Shown here piece by piece: positions 26,236-38,457 of a DNA stretch of 64,000 nt (within the stretch, counting starts at the first letter, position 1; each line of letters opens with the position of its first letter). Below the pieces are notes generated by a model that searched no databases, had not been told where the DNA came from, and saw only the letters and a list, made by a program, of their open reading frames with translations. The position numbers and the translations under genes were made by a program. Source of the stretch: Microscillaceae bacterium (GTDB lineage: Bacteria > Bacteroidota > Bacteroidia > Cytophagales > Microscillaceae). The stretch lies in contig JANWZA010000059.1 in the NCBI GenBank assembly GCA_025054775.1, positions 1 through 64,000 on the forward strand. The letters run 5' to 3'.

Positions 26236-27663
26236 TTATTTTTCAAATTCTTTTACTTGTTGCCATTCATTTAGTACAAGTACGTATTCAGAGGCTTTTC
26301 TATTGTGCCAAGGCCAAGAACGCATTACATTTCTTTTTCCATCAATCTGTTGAATTATTACCGTTGGAAACGGCAAGAAACATAATAAAGCCAAAAGGAC
26401 TACTAACAAGGAAAGAAAAAAAATGCTCCAATGGAAAGCAATCAGCCATAAATAAACTGCCATTCCCAACAAAAAGAGTCCCGTAGCATATTCGCGATGT
26501 ACTTTGAAAGAGGCTTTTTCTACCTTAGCAATATCTATACTTTCTAATTTCCCTTTCTCAAAGAGATCTAAGCCTTTGTAAAAAATAAGCTTTTGCGTAG
26601 TAATTTTTCCGAATTTATTTTCAAGTAAAATCTTCTCTTCGCTCATAGCGTTTTTATGAGGTATAGGTTGAGCGTTAGTTTCAGTGGCTTTTGGGCTAAT
26701 TGCCTTATCGGTTTCTGCTTGAGATGAGGGCTTTTCTATCTTTGAAATCGTTTCTAACACTATTTCGTGTTGGGTGTTAGTTTTAGGTTCAAAAATCCAT
26801 TCTTTGGTTGAGGTGTTAGCAGGTAATATAGCTTCTTTTTTGAGCAGAGCATTTCGCATGGCTTCTACTGTGGGAAACCGCTCTTGTGGATTTTTAGCGG
26901 TGGCTCGGTCTATGATGTCTTGCATAAAATCTGAAACACGGGGATAAAAGTATTTAGCTTTCGGAAGTGCTTGGTTGATAATAAGTTGGCTAATTTCAAA
27001 TTCAGAGTCGTAGTGCTGGTAAGGGTTTCTCCCTGTAAGCATCTCAAATAGTGTAATGCCCAAACTGTAAATATCAGAACGCTGGTCTAGTTCTTCACCT
27101 CGTACCTGCTCGGGGCTCATGTAGAAAATTGTCCCCATTTTTACACCTGCTTTAGTCAAGTTTTCTACATCTTCTTTTAAGTTTTTTGCAATGCCAAAAT
27201 CTAAAACTTTTACTTTTTCCTTAGGCAAGAGCATAATATTAGCAGGCTTAATATCACGGTGAATAATCCCTTTTTTGTGGGCATATACGAAAGCATCAAG
27301 TACTTGCTTAAAAATTTGAATTGCTTTTGCTTCAGGGATAGGTCCTTGAATCTCTTGTATATATTTCTCCAGCGTAATTCCCTGTACATATTCCATAATG
27401 ATATAAATACTTCCCGAGACTTCCAAATAATCATACAGAGCTACGATATTAGGGTGGAAAAGTGTTGCCATAAGACGTGCCTCATTCTCAAATCTTTTGC
27501 GGATCTCTGGATTGACAGAGAATTGTGGCTTTAAGGCTTTAATAGCTACTTTTCTTTGCCGCTTGAGATCTTGGGCTAAGTACACCGTCCCCATCCCCCC
27601 CTCGCCTAATGTTTTTTCTATGTGATAATGAAATGAATGAGTGATGGTAGAATTAGTAGGCAT
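26236..27663 (-). CDS. Ser/Thr protein kinase with C-terminal membrane segment
   Basis: A Hanks-type kinase of 475 residues. The kinase domain (about 10-275) is complete: glycine loop LGEGGMGTVYLA, K42, E61, catalytic HRDIKPAN (D137), DFG (D155) and the SPEQ segment. After a Thr/Ser-rich linker come two close hydrophobic segments (about 393-435) and a ~40-residue tail. The kinase probably phosphorylates threonines read by the two FHA proteins just downstream. It starts the five-gene minus-strand block and has a consensus promoter at 27690-27721. Confidence 0.93.
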   Translation of the reverse strand: MPTNSTITHSFHYHIEKTLGEGGMGTVYLAQDLKRQRKVAIKALKPQFSVNPEIRKRFENEARLMATLFHPNIVALYDYLEVSGSIYIIMEYVQGITLEKYIQEIQGPIPEAKAIQIFKQVLDAFVYAHKKGIIHRDIKPANIMLLPKEKVKVLDFGIAKNLKEDVENLTKAGVKMGTIFYMSPEQVRGEELDQRSDIYSLGITLFEMLTGRNPYQHYDSEFEISQLIINQALPKAKYFYPRVSDFMQDIIDRATAKNPQERFPTVEAMRNALLKKEAILPANTSTKEWIFEPKTNTQHEIVLETISKIEKPSSQAETDKAISPKATETNAQPIPHKNAMSEEKILLENKFGKITTQKLIFYKGLDLFEKGKLESIDIAKVEKASFKVHREYATGLFLLGMAVYLWLIAFHWSIFFLSLLVVLLALLCFLPFPTVIIQQIDGKRNVMRSWPWHNRKASEYVLVLNEWQQVKEFEK

Positions 27664-27689
27664 CGTTGCATGGTGGTATATTTTTGTAG

Positions 27690-27721
27690 CAAAGGTACAA
27701 AAATAACCCTATTTCCGCAAA
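27690..27721 (-). promoter_or_regulatory. Promoter of the Ser/Thr kinase gene
   Basis: On the minus strand TTTG (27718-27721), a 20-base spacer and TACCTTTG (27690-27697) match the consensus exactly, about 27 bases before the start codon. Confidence 0.75.
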
Positions 27722-27786
27722 AATTAGCAACAAAGAACGGCTAAAATAAATTTCTTATCTTTGCCAGAATATATACTCAAAAAAAC

Positions 27787-29136
27787 ATGGGGCAGAACAT
27801 ATTATTTGTCTTGTTTTTCATTAGTAGCTGGGGCTATATCATATACAGATTATATAAGCAACAAAAAAATTCACCTTTGATACTTATTTTTTATGCAGCC
27901 TTGATTACAAAAACACTGGCGGGTTTTTTGCATGCTGCTGTGTTTTTCTTTTATTATCGCGAAGGTGATTTGATAGCTTATCACCACGATTCAATAGTTT
28001 TGGCAAAATATGCCCTTAAACATCCTTTACGTTTTCTAGAATTTTTTATTTGGAATACCTATATTCCTTTACCCGATTTAGAAAATTTTACTATATACAA
28101 TCAACCACGTGCCTTATTGATGCTTAAAGTCAATAGCTTATTATACTTGTTGGCAGGAGAAGAAATTATTTTAGTAATTTTACTATTAAGTACTTTGAGT
28201 TTTTGGGTTACGTGGTTATTTACTAATGAATTAACAAGTTGGTTTCCTAACCACAAGTGGGAAGCCTACATCGCTTTTTTGTTCTTTCCTTCTGTGTTGA
28301 TTTGGAGCTCAGGCATTAACAAAGAATGTTACGCTCTTATTTCAATATATGGTATACTATGGATAGTTTTTCGTTGGAAAAGATTAGGAATTAACTTAAA
28401 CAAGGAATTTTTGGGAGGTATACTATTATTATTCGTATTTACTTATTGGTTATTCCAAGTAAAATCTTACTATTTTATTGTGCTTGGGTTGTGTTTAGGT
28501 GGTTGGGGGATAGGAGAGTATTTATACAAAACTTCTTTAAGATTGAATAAACCTTGGATATTTCCTCTATTGAGTATTGGTATTTTTTTGTTTTTTACAA
28601 TAGTTTTTTTTAGCAATAGTTACAAAGATTTTTCTTTTTTAGGTATAAGCCAAACCATTATTAAAAATCATAACGTAAACTATATTCTCTCATCTTCTCA
28701 GGGGCTAATTCATTTCTATAAAGTAGGTAAAGAGGCATTTATTACACTTTCTCCTACTTTAGAGAGTTTTATAGTGAATAGTCCTTTGGCACTGATTTCA
28801 GCCTTGTATCGCCCTTTTGTATGGGAAGCCCATAACAAGTTACAACTTTTGGCAGGTATAGAAAATTTAGTGATTTTATTAGTTAGTTTACAGGCTATTT
28901 TTCTGCTTTTTACTAGCAAAATACATGTAAAAAACATTTTTCTATTAGTTTTTGCTTTAATTTATATAATTTTGTTGGCAATTTTATTAGCATTTTCTTT
29001 TCCTAACTTAGGAAGTTTGAATAGGCTTAGAGTGAGTTTTATGCCTTTCTTCTTATACTTGTTGTTAATAGTAGTGCTTCCAATATGGCGAACTTGGTGG
29101 CAGGCTTTCCAAAAAAGAAAACAGGTAGTAACATAA
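27787..29136 (+). CDS. Polytopic membrane protein, polysaccharide-biosynthesis-like
   Basis: A 449-residue protein with roughly ten to eleven membrane helices and a large loop after the second. The segment FFPSVLIWSSGINKE recalls membrane proteins of Bacteroidota surface-polysaccharide loci (polymerase or GT-C-like), but I cannot name a family. No catalytic residue can be assigned. It stands alone; a TATCTTTG -7 box lies at 27756-27763, about 25 bases upstream, with no -33 box. Confidence 0.6.
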   Translation: MGQNILFVLFFISSWGYIIYRLYKQQKNSPLILIFYAALITKTLAGFLHAAVFFFYYREGDLIAYHHDSIVLAKYALKHPLRFLEFFIWNTYIPLPDLENFTIYNQPRALLMLKVNSLLYLLAGEEIILVILLLSTLSFWVTWLFTNELTSWFPNHKWEAYIAFLFFPSVLIWSSGINKECYALISIYGILWIVFRWKRLGINLNKEFLGGILLLFVFTYWLFQVKSYYFIVLGLCLGGWGIGEYLYKTSLRLNKPWIFPLLSIGIFLFFTIVFFSNSYKDFSFLGISQTIIKNHNVNYILSSSQGLIHFYKVGKEAFITLSPTLESFIVNSPLALISALYRPFVWEAHNKLQLLAGIENLVILLVSLQAIFLLFTSKIHVKNIFLLVFALIYIILLAILLAFSFPNLGSLNRLRVSFMPFFLYLLLIVVLPIWRTWWQAFQKRKQVVT

Positions 29137-29274
29137 AAATACCACCTGCTTTACACAATGACACCAAATTATATAAATTTTACTGCAATTTTAATACCAC
29201 TTGAGCCTTTGCAATTATTTTAGTAGGTAGATAATAGTTAAATGTCCTGAAAATGAGGTTATTATTTTTATTTT

Positions 29275-29841
29275 CTACATAGCTAATCTTTTCATAATTT
29301 GTTTGCGTACAAATTCAAAAAGCTGGAGAGGCTGAAAGGTGCGCCAGTTTTCAATTTCTAAACTGCCACCAAAGTTGAGGTAATAGTCTAGTCTATGTTT
29401 TCTCCACTCTGCTTGAATAAAATCACGAAAGTTGATAGCAGCAATCCAACCATCTTCTATTTCTTCAAACCACTCTTCGTAGTAGCAATCGTCTGAGGCA
29501 TGAAAATCCATCACATTTTCACCAATTAGAATAAATTGATTAATATTTTTTTTCAGCATCTTGTCAATCACTGTGCGTTTGAAATACATTATATCATTAT
29601 GCAGAGCGTCGTTCCACTCCCCTAGAAGTTCTATGATAGCTACCCTATGTTGGTAGTCTACAAAAAGCACTTTTACGTAGAGCGTCTCGGAGCCGATATA
29701 GTCCCAAAGGGGGTGAATGTAGTAACCGTAAATATGGTTCTCATAACGGAGTTTGTAAGTTTTTCTGTAAAAAGGTGATTGTGCATCATGAGTTGGCGAG
29801 TAATACTTGAGCCAATTCAAATAAGGTTCTATTTCGTGCAT
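29275..29841 (-). CDS. Conserved hypothetical protein, 188 residues
   Basis: An acidic cytoplasmic protein rich in Trp, Tyr and His, with no signal or membrane segment. The segment FHASDDCYYEEWFEEIEDGW followed by IAAINFRDF looks like the core of a conserved Cytophagales family I have seen without a function. The ATG at 29841 is chosen over a TTG two codons earlier. It is convergent with the membrane-protein gene and divergent from the dehydrogenase gene. Confidence 0.65.
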   Translation of the reverse strand: MHEIEPYLNWLKYYSPTHDAQSPFYRKTYKLRYENHIYGYYIHPLWDYIGSETLYVKVLFVDYQHRVAIIELLGEWNDALHNDIMYFKRTVIDKMLKKNINQFILIGENVMDFHASDDCYYEEWFEEIEDGWIAAINFRDFIQAEWRKHRLDYYLNFGGSLEIENWRTFQPLQLFEFVRKQIMKRLAM

Positions 29842-29917
29842 ATCCAAAGAAAATTGAAATTAACATTTAGAACAGAAAAAGATTTTTATGCTATAACATT
29901 AAATAGCAAGCAATAGG

Positions 29918-29948
29918 TTTATTTTTTTCAAAAAAGGTAATAATTTTG
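29918..29948 (+). promoter_or_regulatory. Promoter of the short-chain dehydrogenase gene
   Basis: TTTA (29918-29921, one base from TTTG), a 19-base spacer and TAATTTTG (29941-29948), about 28 bases before the start codon. Confidence 0.5.
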
Positions 29949-29975
29949 TTTAACACTCAATTTCAATCTTAAAAT

Positions 29976-30740
29976 ATGAAACAAAAGACTGTTCTAATTA
30001 CAGGAGCAACCTCAGGTATCGGGAAAGCTACCGCAGAGCAATTAGCCAAGCAACAATATAGAGTAATCATATGTGGTAGAAGGCAAGAGCGGCTTACTAA
30101 TTTACAGAATACCCTTCTCTTACAAACAAGCCAAGTGCATAGTCTTTGCTTTGATGTGGCTAAACCAGAGGAGGTAGCTCATGCCATAGCTAGTTTACCA
30201 CCTGATTTTCAAGATATTGACGTACTTATAAACAATGCAGGCAACGCTCACGGATTGGCTCCTATCCATGAGGGAGATCTAAGGGATTGGGAAGCTATGA
30301 TTGATACAAACCTTAAAGGGTTGCTCTATGTTTCTAAATGTATTATTCCTCAAATGGTAGAAAAACAGCGTGGGCATATTATCAATATCGGCTCTATTGC
30401 AGGTAAAGAAGTGTACGCACAAGGTAACGTATATTGTGCTTCTAAGTTTGCCGTTGATGCTCTAACCCAAGCTATGCGAATTGATTTGCATAAATATAAT
30501 ATCAAGGTATCAGCTATTAATCCAGGGTTAGTAGAAACTGAATTTTCTTTGGTTCGTTTCAAAGGGGATACTGAAAGAGCCAAGAAGGTATATAGTGGTT
30601 TCACACCGCTTACTGCCACAGATATAGCTGAAATTATTGCCTTTATACTCTCGCGACCTGCTCATGTGAATATTGCCGATTTGCTTGTACTCCCCACAGC
30701 CCAAGCCAATACCTACCTAGTAAATAGAAAGACAGAATAA
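29976..30740 (+). CDS. Short-chain dehydrogenase/reductase, YdfG-like
   Basis: A 254-residue NAD(P)-dependent oxidoreductase, similar to YdfG (serine/allo-threonine or 3-hydroxy acid dehydrogenase). The cofactor loop is TGATSGIG (9-16), structural NNAG at 86-89, and the catalytic residues are N112, S140, Y153 and K157 (YCASK). R36-R37 after the second strand favour NADP. The substrate is inferred from resemblance only. The gene is single with a promoter just upstream. Confidence 0.88.
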   Translation: MKQKTVLITGATSGIGKATAEQLAKQQYRVIICGRRQERLTNLQNTLLLQTSQVHSLCFDVAKPEEVAHAIASLPPDFQDIDVLINNAGNAHGLAPIHEGDLRDWEAMIDTNLKGLLYVSKCIIPQMVEKQRGHIINIGSIAGKEVYAQGNVYCASKFAVDALTQAMRIDLHKYNIKVSAINPGLVETEFSLVRFKGDTERAKKVYSGFTPLTATDIAEIIAFILSRPAHVNIADLLVLPTAQANTYLVNRKTE

Positions 30741-30876
30741 GACAGAATAATAAAAAGCTTGAATTGTAATTTTTCTTTTCATTTTTTCAGCTATAAATCT
30801 ATTTTTTACGTAGAATATGACAAAACTTTCATACATTTATACAATTTTATTTTTCACATTTTTTCTTAACTTTTTT

Positions 30877-31341
30877 ATGAAAAAAAATGCTCCCCTTTTG
30901 TTAAGTATGTTGGCTTTTGTATGCCTAAACTTAACTACTGCGATTGCTCAAACGAGCAAAGATTTTGTAGCTACTTGGGTAATAGATGATTTCAAAATTC
31001 AACTTACCCCCGAATTGAATGCAATACTCACAGATGAGCAGAAGACAGAAATGGAAAGAGGTACTGCCGAAGAAGCTAATAAAAGACGTGGAATGTTGAT
31101 ATTTACCTTCAAGAATGATGGTACAGCCATCATGGAAAATAAAGAAAAAAATGAAAAGAAAAATGGTAAATGGCATTATGAGAAAGGCATAATGTATCTC
31201 ACAAACGATAAAAAAGAAACCAAAGCCCTGCCTGTAGCTATAGAAAATGGTAAAATGGTAATAACTTTTAAGGATGATAAGTCAGAGGAAAATCCTATGG
31301 GTGATCAAATGACTATGAAAATGATTTTTAAGAAAAAATAA
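30877..31341 (+). CDS. Exported lipocalin-like protein
   Basis: A 154-residue protein with a signal peptide (1-25, MKKNAPLLL to AIAQ) and a small beta-barrel-like domain (FKNDGTAIMENKEK, GKWHYEKGIMYLT, MVITF) typical of Bacteroidota lipocalin-like/DUF proteins. The role is unknown. The open frame has an earlier ATG at 30817, but that gives two hydrophobic runs in tandem; the start at 30877 gives a clean signal peptide. A strong hairpin ends the transcript. Confidence 0.65.
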   Translation: MKKNAPLLLSMLAFVCLNLTTAIAQTSKDFVATWVIDDFKIQLTPELNAILTDEQKTEMERGTAEEANKRRGMLIFTFKNDGTAIMENKEKNEKKNGKWHYEKGIMYLTNDKKETKALPVAIENGKMVITFKDDKSEENPMGDQMTMKMIFKKK

Positions 31342-31371
31342 GACAAAATAGTTACCTAAAAAGCATAAATG

Positions 31372-31404
31372 AGGATAGCGTTCCGTAGAACGCTATCCTT
31401 ATTT
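31372..31404. terminator. Terminator between convergent genes
   Basis: A perfect 12-bp stem (AGGATAGCGTTC at 31372-31383 with 31388-31399) and a CGTA loop, followed on the plus strand by TATTTG. It serves the lipocalin-like gene and probably katG. Confidence 0.8.
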
Positions 31405-31431
31405 GTTGGGTTGTTATTTGAATGGTATATG

Positions 31432-34133
<2,702 letters not shown>

Positions 34134-35444
34134 TTAGTATCGGTATTCTGGTTTTTTGAAAGGGCCTTGTGGTGAAACTCCAATATAAGCGGCTTGCTCT
34201 TCGGTTAGTGTATCTAACTCGGCACCTACTTTTGCTAAATGCAGTGCGGCCACTTTTTCGTCTAGGTGCTTAGGTAAAACATAGACTTTATTTTCATAGT
34301 TCTTGTAATTGTTCCAGAGTTCAATTTGAGCAAGCGTTTGATTAGTAAACGAACAAGACATTACAAAAGAGGGATGCCCCATAGCACAACCTAAATTTAC
34401 TAAACGTCCTTCAGCTAATACGATAATATCTTTTCCCTCTACGGTGTATTTATCTACTTGTGGTTTAATTTCTATCTTGGTATGCCCGTAGTTTTTATTT
34501 AGCCATGCTATGTCAAGTTCGTTATCAAAATGTCCAATATTACAAACCACGGCTTTATCTTTCATTTTCAAGAAATGTTTGCCTGTAATTACGTTAATGT
34601 TTCCAGTAGCGGTAACAAAGATGTCTCCGATTTCAGCGGCTTTGTCCATTTTCATGACTTGGTAGCCTTCCATAGCGGCTTGCAAGGCACATATAGGGTC
34701 AATTTCAGTAACGATTACTCTGGCACCTGCACCACGTAATGAAGCGGCTGATCCTTTACCTACGTCCCCATAACCTGCTACAACAGCCACTTTTCCTGCT
34801 AGCATCAAATCGGTAGCACGACGGATAGCATCTACCAAAGATTCTTTGCAACCATATAAGTTATCAAATTTAGATTTTGTAACTGAGTCATTTACGTTAA
34901 TAGCAGGCAAGGGGAGTGTGCCTTTTCTCATACGTTCGTACAAGCGGTGTACGCCTGTGGTAGTTTCTTCTGAGATTCCTCGAATGCCTGGTACTAATTC
35001 AGGGTATCTATCTAGAACCATGTTAGTGAGGTCGCCGCCATCGTCAAGAATCATATTAAGGGGTTGCCCGTCTTTGAAAGCAAATAAGGTTTGCTCAATA
35101 CACCAGTCAAACTCTTCGAGGGTCATACCTTTCCAGGCAAATACAGGAATACCAGCAGCAGCAATAGCGGCAGCAGCGTGATCTTGAGTAGAGAAAATAT
35201 TGCAGGAGGACCAGCTCACTTCTGCACCTAAATGCACTAAGGTTTCAATCAATACAGCGGTTTGAATAGTCATATGGAGGCAGCCTGCAATTCTTGCTCC
35301 TTTGAGGGGTTTGCTTTCTCCATATTCTTTACGAAGAGCCATGAGGCCGGGCATTTCAGCTTCGGCTAGTTCGATTTCTTTGCGTCCCCAGTCAGCAAGA
35401 GCAATATCTTTTACTTTGTACCTAACTTGAGAAGTTTCTATCAT
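34134..35444 (-). CDS. ahcY: Adenosylhomocysteinase
   Basis: Hydrolyses S-adenosylhomocysteine to homocysteine and adenosine, clearing the product of methyltransferases. The 436-residue protein has the NAD-binding GYGDVGKG (224-231), K190 and D194 of the substrate site (TKSKFDN), and the C-terminal KPEYRY that reaches into the neighbouring subunit. It lies 105 bases downstream of recJ on the same strand; a TATCTTTG -7 box at 35497-35504 suggests it can also be transcribed alone. No SAH or SAM riboswitch is visible. Confidence 0.97.
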   Translation of the reverse strand: MIETSQVRYKVKDIALADWGRKEIELAEAEMPGLMALRKEYGESKPLKGARIAGCLHMTIQTAVLIETLVHLGAEVSWSSCNIFSTQDHAAAAIAAAGIPVFAWKGMTLEEFDWCIEQTLFAFKDGQPLNMILDDGGDLTNMVLDRYPELVPGIRGISEETTTGVHRLYERMRKGTLPLPAINVNDSVTKSKFDNLYGCKESLVDAIRRATDLMLAGKVAVVAGYGDVGKGSAASLRGAGARVIVTEIDPICALQAAMEGYQVMKMDKAAEIGDIFVTATGNINVITGKHFLKMKDKAVVCNIGHFDNELDIAWLNKNYGHTKIEIKPQVDKYTVEGKDIIVLAEGRLVNLGCAMGHPSFVMSCSFTNQTLAQIELWNNYKNYENKVYVLPKHLDEKVAALHLAKVGAELDTLTEEQAAYIGVSPQGPFKKPEYRY

Positions 35445-35549
35445 AAGAATTTTTGTGAATGTTGGATGTAAAGATTTTTTTAGGAATAATTAAGTGCAAA
35501 GATAAAAGAAAAAAAGTGAAAGAAAAATTTTGAGTTAGAAATCGTAGTT

Positions 35550-37268
35550 TTAGCTTTGCCTTACTTTAATATCTTTTACACGGAGTTGGAGGTTGGTCTG
35601 CCCCATGAAGTTATTTTCCTCTACTACGTAACACAGATCGAGGCGTTTGGCGAAAGCAACTTTTTCGTGTTGGTCTATCATGCCGAAAGCTAAGGCATCA
35701 AAACAGAGATTTGTTTCTGGTTCACGTACTCGTATTTTGAGATGTTTTTCTTTAAGTACTTGGATGTATTCTATACGTAGGTTTTCGGTTACGAATACGG
35801 GTCGCATGTTACCTGGTCCGAAAGGAGCAAATTGTTTGAGTATGCTGTAAAATTTTGGGGTCAGTTTATCAAAAGAGATTTTAAGGTCTATTTCTTCTTG
35901 GGGAACAAGTTGCTCATCATGGATATTTTGGGCAACTATGGCTTCAAACTTGGTTCTAAATTTGTCTATATTTTCGGGCTTGAGGGTGAGGCCTGCTGCG
36001 TGGGCGTGTCCACCGTATTCTTCTAGTAAATCTGAACACTCTTCAATAGCTTTGTAGAGGTCAAAGCCGGGAATGGAACGTGCTGAGCCTGTGGCTCTAC
36101 CTTCGTGTTCGGTAAGAATGATAGTAGGTTTATAGTATTTTTCAATACAGCGGGAGGCTACAATACCTATCACGCCTTTGTGCCAGTCGGATTTGAATAA
36201 TACATTAGATTTAGGAGTGTGTTTGCTACGTCTATTTTGCTCAGCGATCATTTCTAGGGCTTCAATAGTAGTCTGATTGTCAATCGTTTTGCGAGTAATA
36301 TTATCTAAATTGATAATCTCGGCTATGCGGTCAGCTTCTTCTTTGGTTTTAGCTAGGAGCAGTTGTACGGCTTTCTTAGCGTGATTTATCCTTCCTGCAG
36401 CATTGATTCGGGGTCCGATTCCAAAAACTAGATTTTTAATTTCCAACTCTGCTGTGTCTTTCAGTCCTGCTACTCTGATAAGTGCCTTTAGCCCCTCTCT
36501 TTTGGTATTGTTCAATTTTTGCAAGCCATAGTAAGCTAGCACTCGGTTTTCGCCTACTATAGGCACGAGGTCTGCAGCGATACTTACTACAACCAAATCT
36601 AAAAAGTCATAAAGTTCCTCTATATTAATTTTTTGCTTTTCTGCAAAAGCTTGCATAAATTTGAAGCCCACCCCACAGCCTGAGAGTTCTTTGAAAGGAT
36701 AAGAGCAATCCCGTTGTTTAGGGTCAAGGATAGCAAAAGCTTCGGGCATTTCGTCGCCAGGAATATGGTGGTCGCAAATAATAAAGTCAATGCCTAGGCG
36801 ATTAGCATAGCGAAGATTATCTATTGATTTAATCCCACAATCTAAGGCAATTACTAAAGAAATACCCTCTGCCTTTGCCATTTCTATGGCTTTTTTGGAG
36901 ATACCGTAGCCTTCTTGGTAGCGGTCTGGGATGTAATATTCAATATTTTTATGGAATTTATTTAAGAAGCCATATACTAAAGCCACTGAGGTAGTGCCGT
37001 CTACGTCATAATCGCCATAAATTAAAATTCGTTCATTGTTATTTATTGCTTTTTGTAGTCTTTGTACGGCTTTGTGCATATTTTTCATTAAGAAGGGGTC
37101 ATTTAATTGGTTTAGTTGGGGTCTGAAAAATATTTTGGCTTCTTCAAAGTCGTAAATATTGCGTTGTACCAAAAGTTGGGCTAATTCTCCTGTAACATTG
37201 ATAGCCTCGGCTAATTTTTGCACCTTTTCCCAAGGTGGTATAGGTTTGAAGATCCATCTTTTTTCCAT
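35550..37268 (-). CDS. recJ: Single-stranded-DNA-specific exonuclease RecJ
   Basis: A 572-residue 5'-3' ssDNA exonuclease of the DHH family used in recombination and repair. Metal-binding motifs are GDYDVDG (85-91), ALDCG (141-145) and CDHH (165-168); the DHHA1 motif is EYGGHAHAAG in the second half, followed by the OB-fold. The length is normal. It starts 12 bases after the glycosyltransferase gene on the same strand, so the two are co-transcribed. Confidence 0.95.
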   Translation of the reverse strand: MEKRWIFKPIPPWEKVQKLAEAINVTGELAQLLVQRNIYDFEEAKIFFRPQLNQLNDPFLMKNMHKAVQRLQKAINNNERILIYGDYDVDGTTSVALVYGFLNKFHKNIEYYIPDRYQEGYGISKKAIEMAKAEGISLVIALDCGIKSIDNLRYANRLGIDFIICDHHIPGDEMPEAFAILDPKQRDCSYPFKELSGCGVGFKFMQAFAEKQKINIEELYDFLDLVVVSIAADLVPIVGENRVLAYYGLQKLNNTKREGLKALIRVAGLKDTAELEIKNLVFGIGPRINAAGRINHAKKAVQLLLAKTKEEADRIAEIINLDNITRKTIDNQTTIEALEMIAEQNRRSKHTPKSNVLFKSDWHKGVIGIVASRCIEKYYKPTIILTEHEGRATGSARSIPGFDLYKAIEECSDLLEEYGGHAHAAGLTLKPENIDKFRTKFEAIVAQNIHDEQLVPQEEIDLKISFDKLTPKFYSILKQFAPFGPGNMRPVFVTENLRIEYIQVLKEKHLKIRVREPETNLCFDALAFGMIDQHEKVAFAKRLDLCYVVEENNFMGQTNLQLRVKDIKVRQS

Positions 37269-37280
37269 AAATTCTTGCGT

Positions 37281-38267
37281 TTATTTGTTTTGAATATTCT
37301 GTTCCATCGCTTGAGTCTTGTCCTTTAACATTTCAGACAAAAAGCCTATGCCATACCCCCACAATTGCACAAAAACAGCGACCACACTCAACAAACTTAT
37401 ACCTATATGTTTATGTTTAGCTACGGCATCGGCAAACAGAAGTGTAATGTAAAAAAGCAAAATTATGGTTTGTACCCAAGCTAATTGCACATCAACAAAC
37501 CATATCAAAGGCAACAAAGCACAAAAAAGCGTGAAAACAGCAGGAAAATAATGAGCTAATTTCACTTCTTGTGGGAAGAATCGTCCTACGTTGATTCTTG
37601 CTCTGCCAAAGAAGTGTAATTGTTTGAAGAATTGCTCAAAATTAGTTCGTCTTTTATGATATACATAGGCTTCAGGAATAAGCCCTACTTTGAAACCTTG
37701 TTGTTGTATTCTTATACTCAACTCAATATCTTCGCCCATACGTGTGATGATATAACCTTTGGTCTTTTGAAATACTTCTCGGGAGATGCCCATATTGAAA
37801 CTCCGCGGGTGAAACTGAGTAACAGCCTTTTTATTACCTCTAATCCCTCCTGTGGAAAAGAGCGAAGTCATAGCATAGCTTATTGCTTTTTGGATAGGTG
37901 TAAAGTTATCAGCTGCGCGGTCAGGTCCTCCATAGGCATCTAACCAGTTGGCTTGCAAATGTTTGTATACGGTTTGCAAATACTCTTCAGGCACCAGGCA
38001 GTCAGAGTCAAACACGATAAAATAGTCGCCTTTGGCACGCTCAAAGCCATAATTTCGCGAGAAGCCCTGCCCTGTATTTGCTTTGTAAAAATAATGTATA
38101 TCTAGTCGATTTTCAAATTCTTGTACTATTTTATCGCATTTCTCCGTAGAGCCGTCCTCTATAACTAGCACTTCAAAATTCTTGTAAGTTTGCCTTACAA
38201 GGCTCTCTAAAAGTTCCCTTACCTCGTCAGGGCGATTATATACTGGGATAATGATAGAGAACAGCAT
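37281..38267 (-). CDS. Glycosyltransferase family 2 with C-terminal membrane segments
   Basis: A 328-residue GT-A enzyme. It starts FSIIIPVYNRPDEVRELL, has the metal-binding VFDSDC motif near residue 91, and ends with two to three membrane helices (about 240-315). It probably adds sugars to a lipid-linked or surface glycan on the cytoplasmic face. It precedes recJ by 12 bases. A TACTTTTG -7 box lies at 38309-38316 without a clear -33. Substrate unknown. Confidence 0.88.
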   Translation of the reverse strand: MLFSIIIPVYNRPDEVRELLESLVRQTYKNFEVLVIEDGSTEKCDKIVQEFENRLDIHYFYKANTGQGFSRNYGFERAKGDYFIVFDSDCLVPEEYLQTVYKHLQANWLDAYGGPDRAADNFTPIQKAISYAMTSLFSTGGIRGNKKAVTQFHPRSFNMGISREVFQKTKGYIITRMGEDIELSIRIQQQGFKVGLIPEAYVYHKRRTNFEQFFKQLHFFGRARINVGRFFPQEVKLAHYFPAVFTLFCALLPLIWFVDVQLAWVQTIILLFYITLLFADAVAKHKHIGISLLSVVAVFVQLWGYGIGFLSEMLKDKTQAMEQNIQNK

Positions 38268-38356
38268 AAGTAATACAGGAGCAGAAACTGACTTTAAGCA
38301 AACAACTTCAAAAGTAATAAAAAAGCATGAATTATGCCTAAAAGCCGTATTTGTAG

Positions 38357-38400
38357 TAAAAAAAGTACACTTTCCAAGTACAAAGTAACTTGAAAAGTGT
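38357..38400 (-). terminator. Terminator of the large TonB receptor gene
   Basis: A 13-bp stem with one mismatch (38367-38379 with 38388-38400), followed on the minus strand by seven T, about 60 bases past the stop. Confidence 0.75.
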
Positions 38401-38457
38401 GTAATTAGGGATTGTATGCAAAATTTTTAAGGTAGTTTTTTTTTGCTATGTAGTGGG

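Noticed and set aside
35445-35549. SAM or SAH riboswitch upstream of ahcY
   Set aside because: Only 105 bases separate recJ and ahcY; no conserved stem or purine-rich core of those riboswitches is visible.
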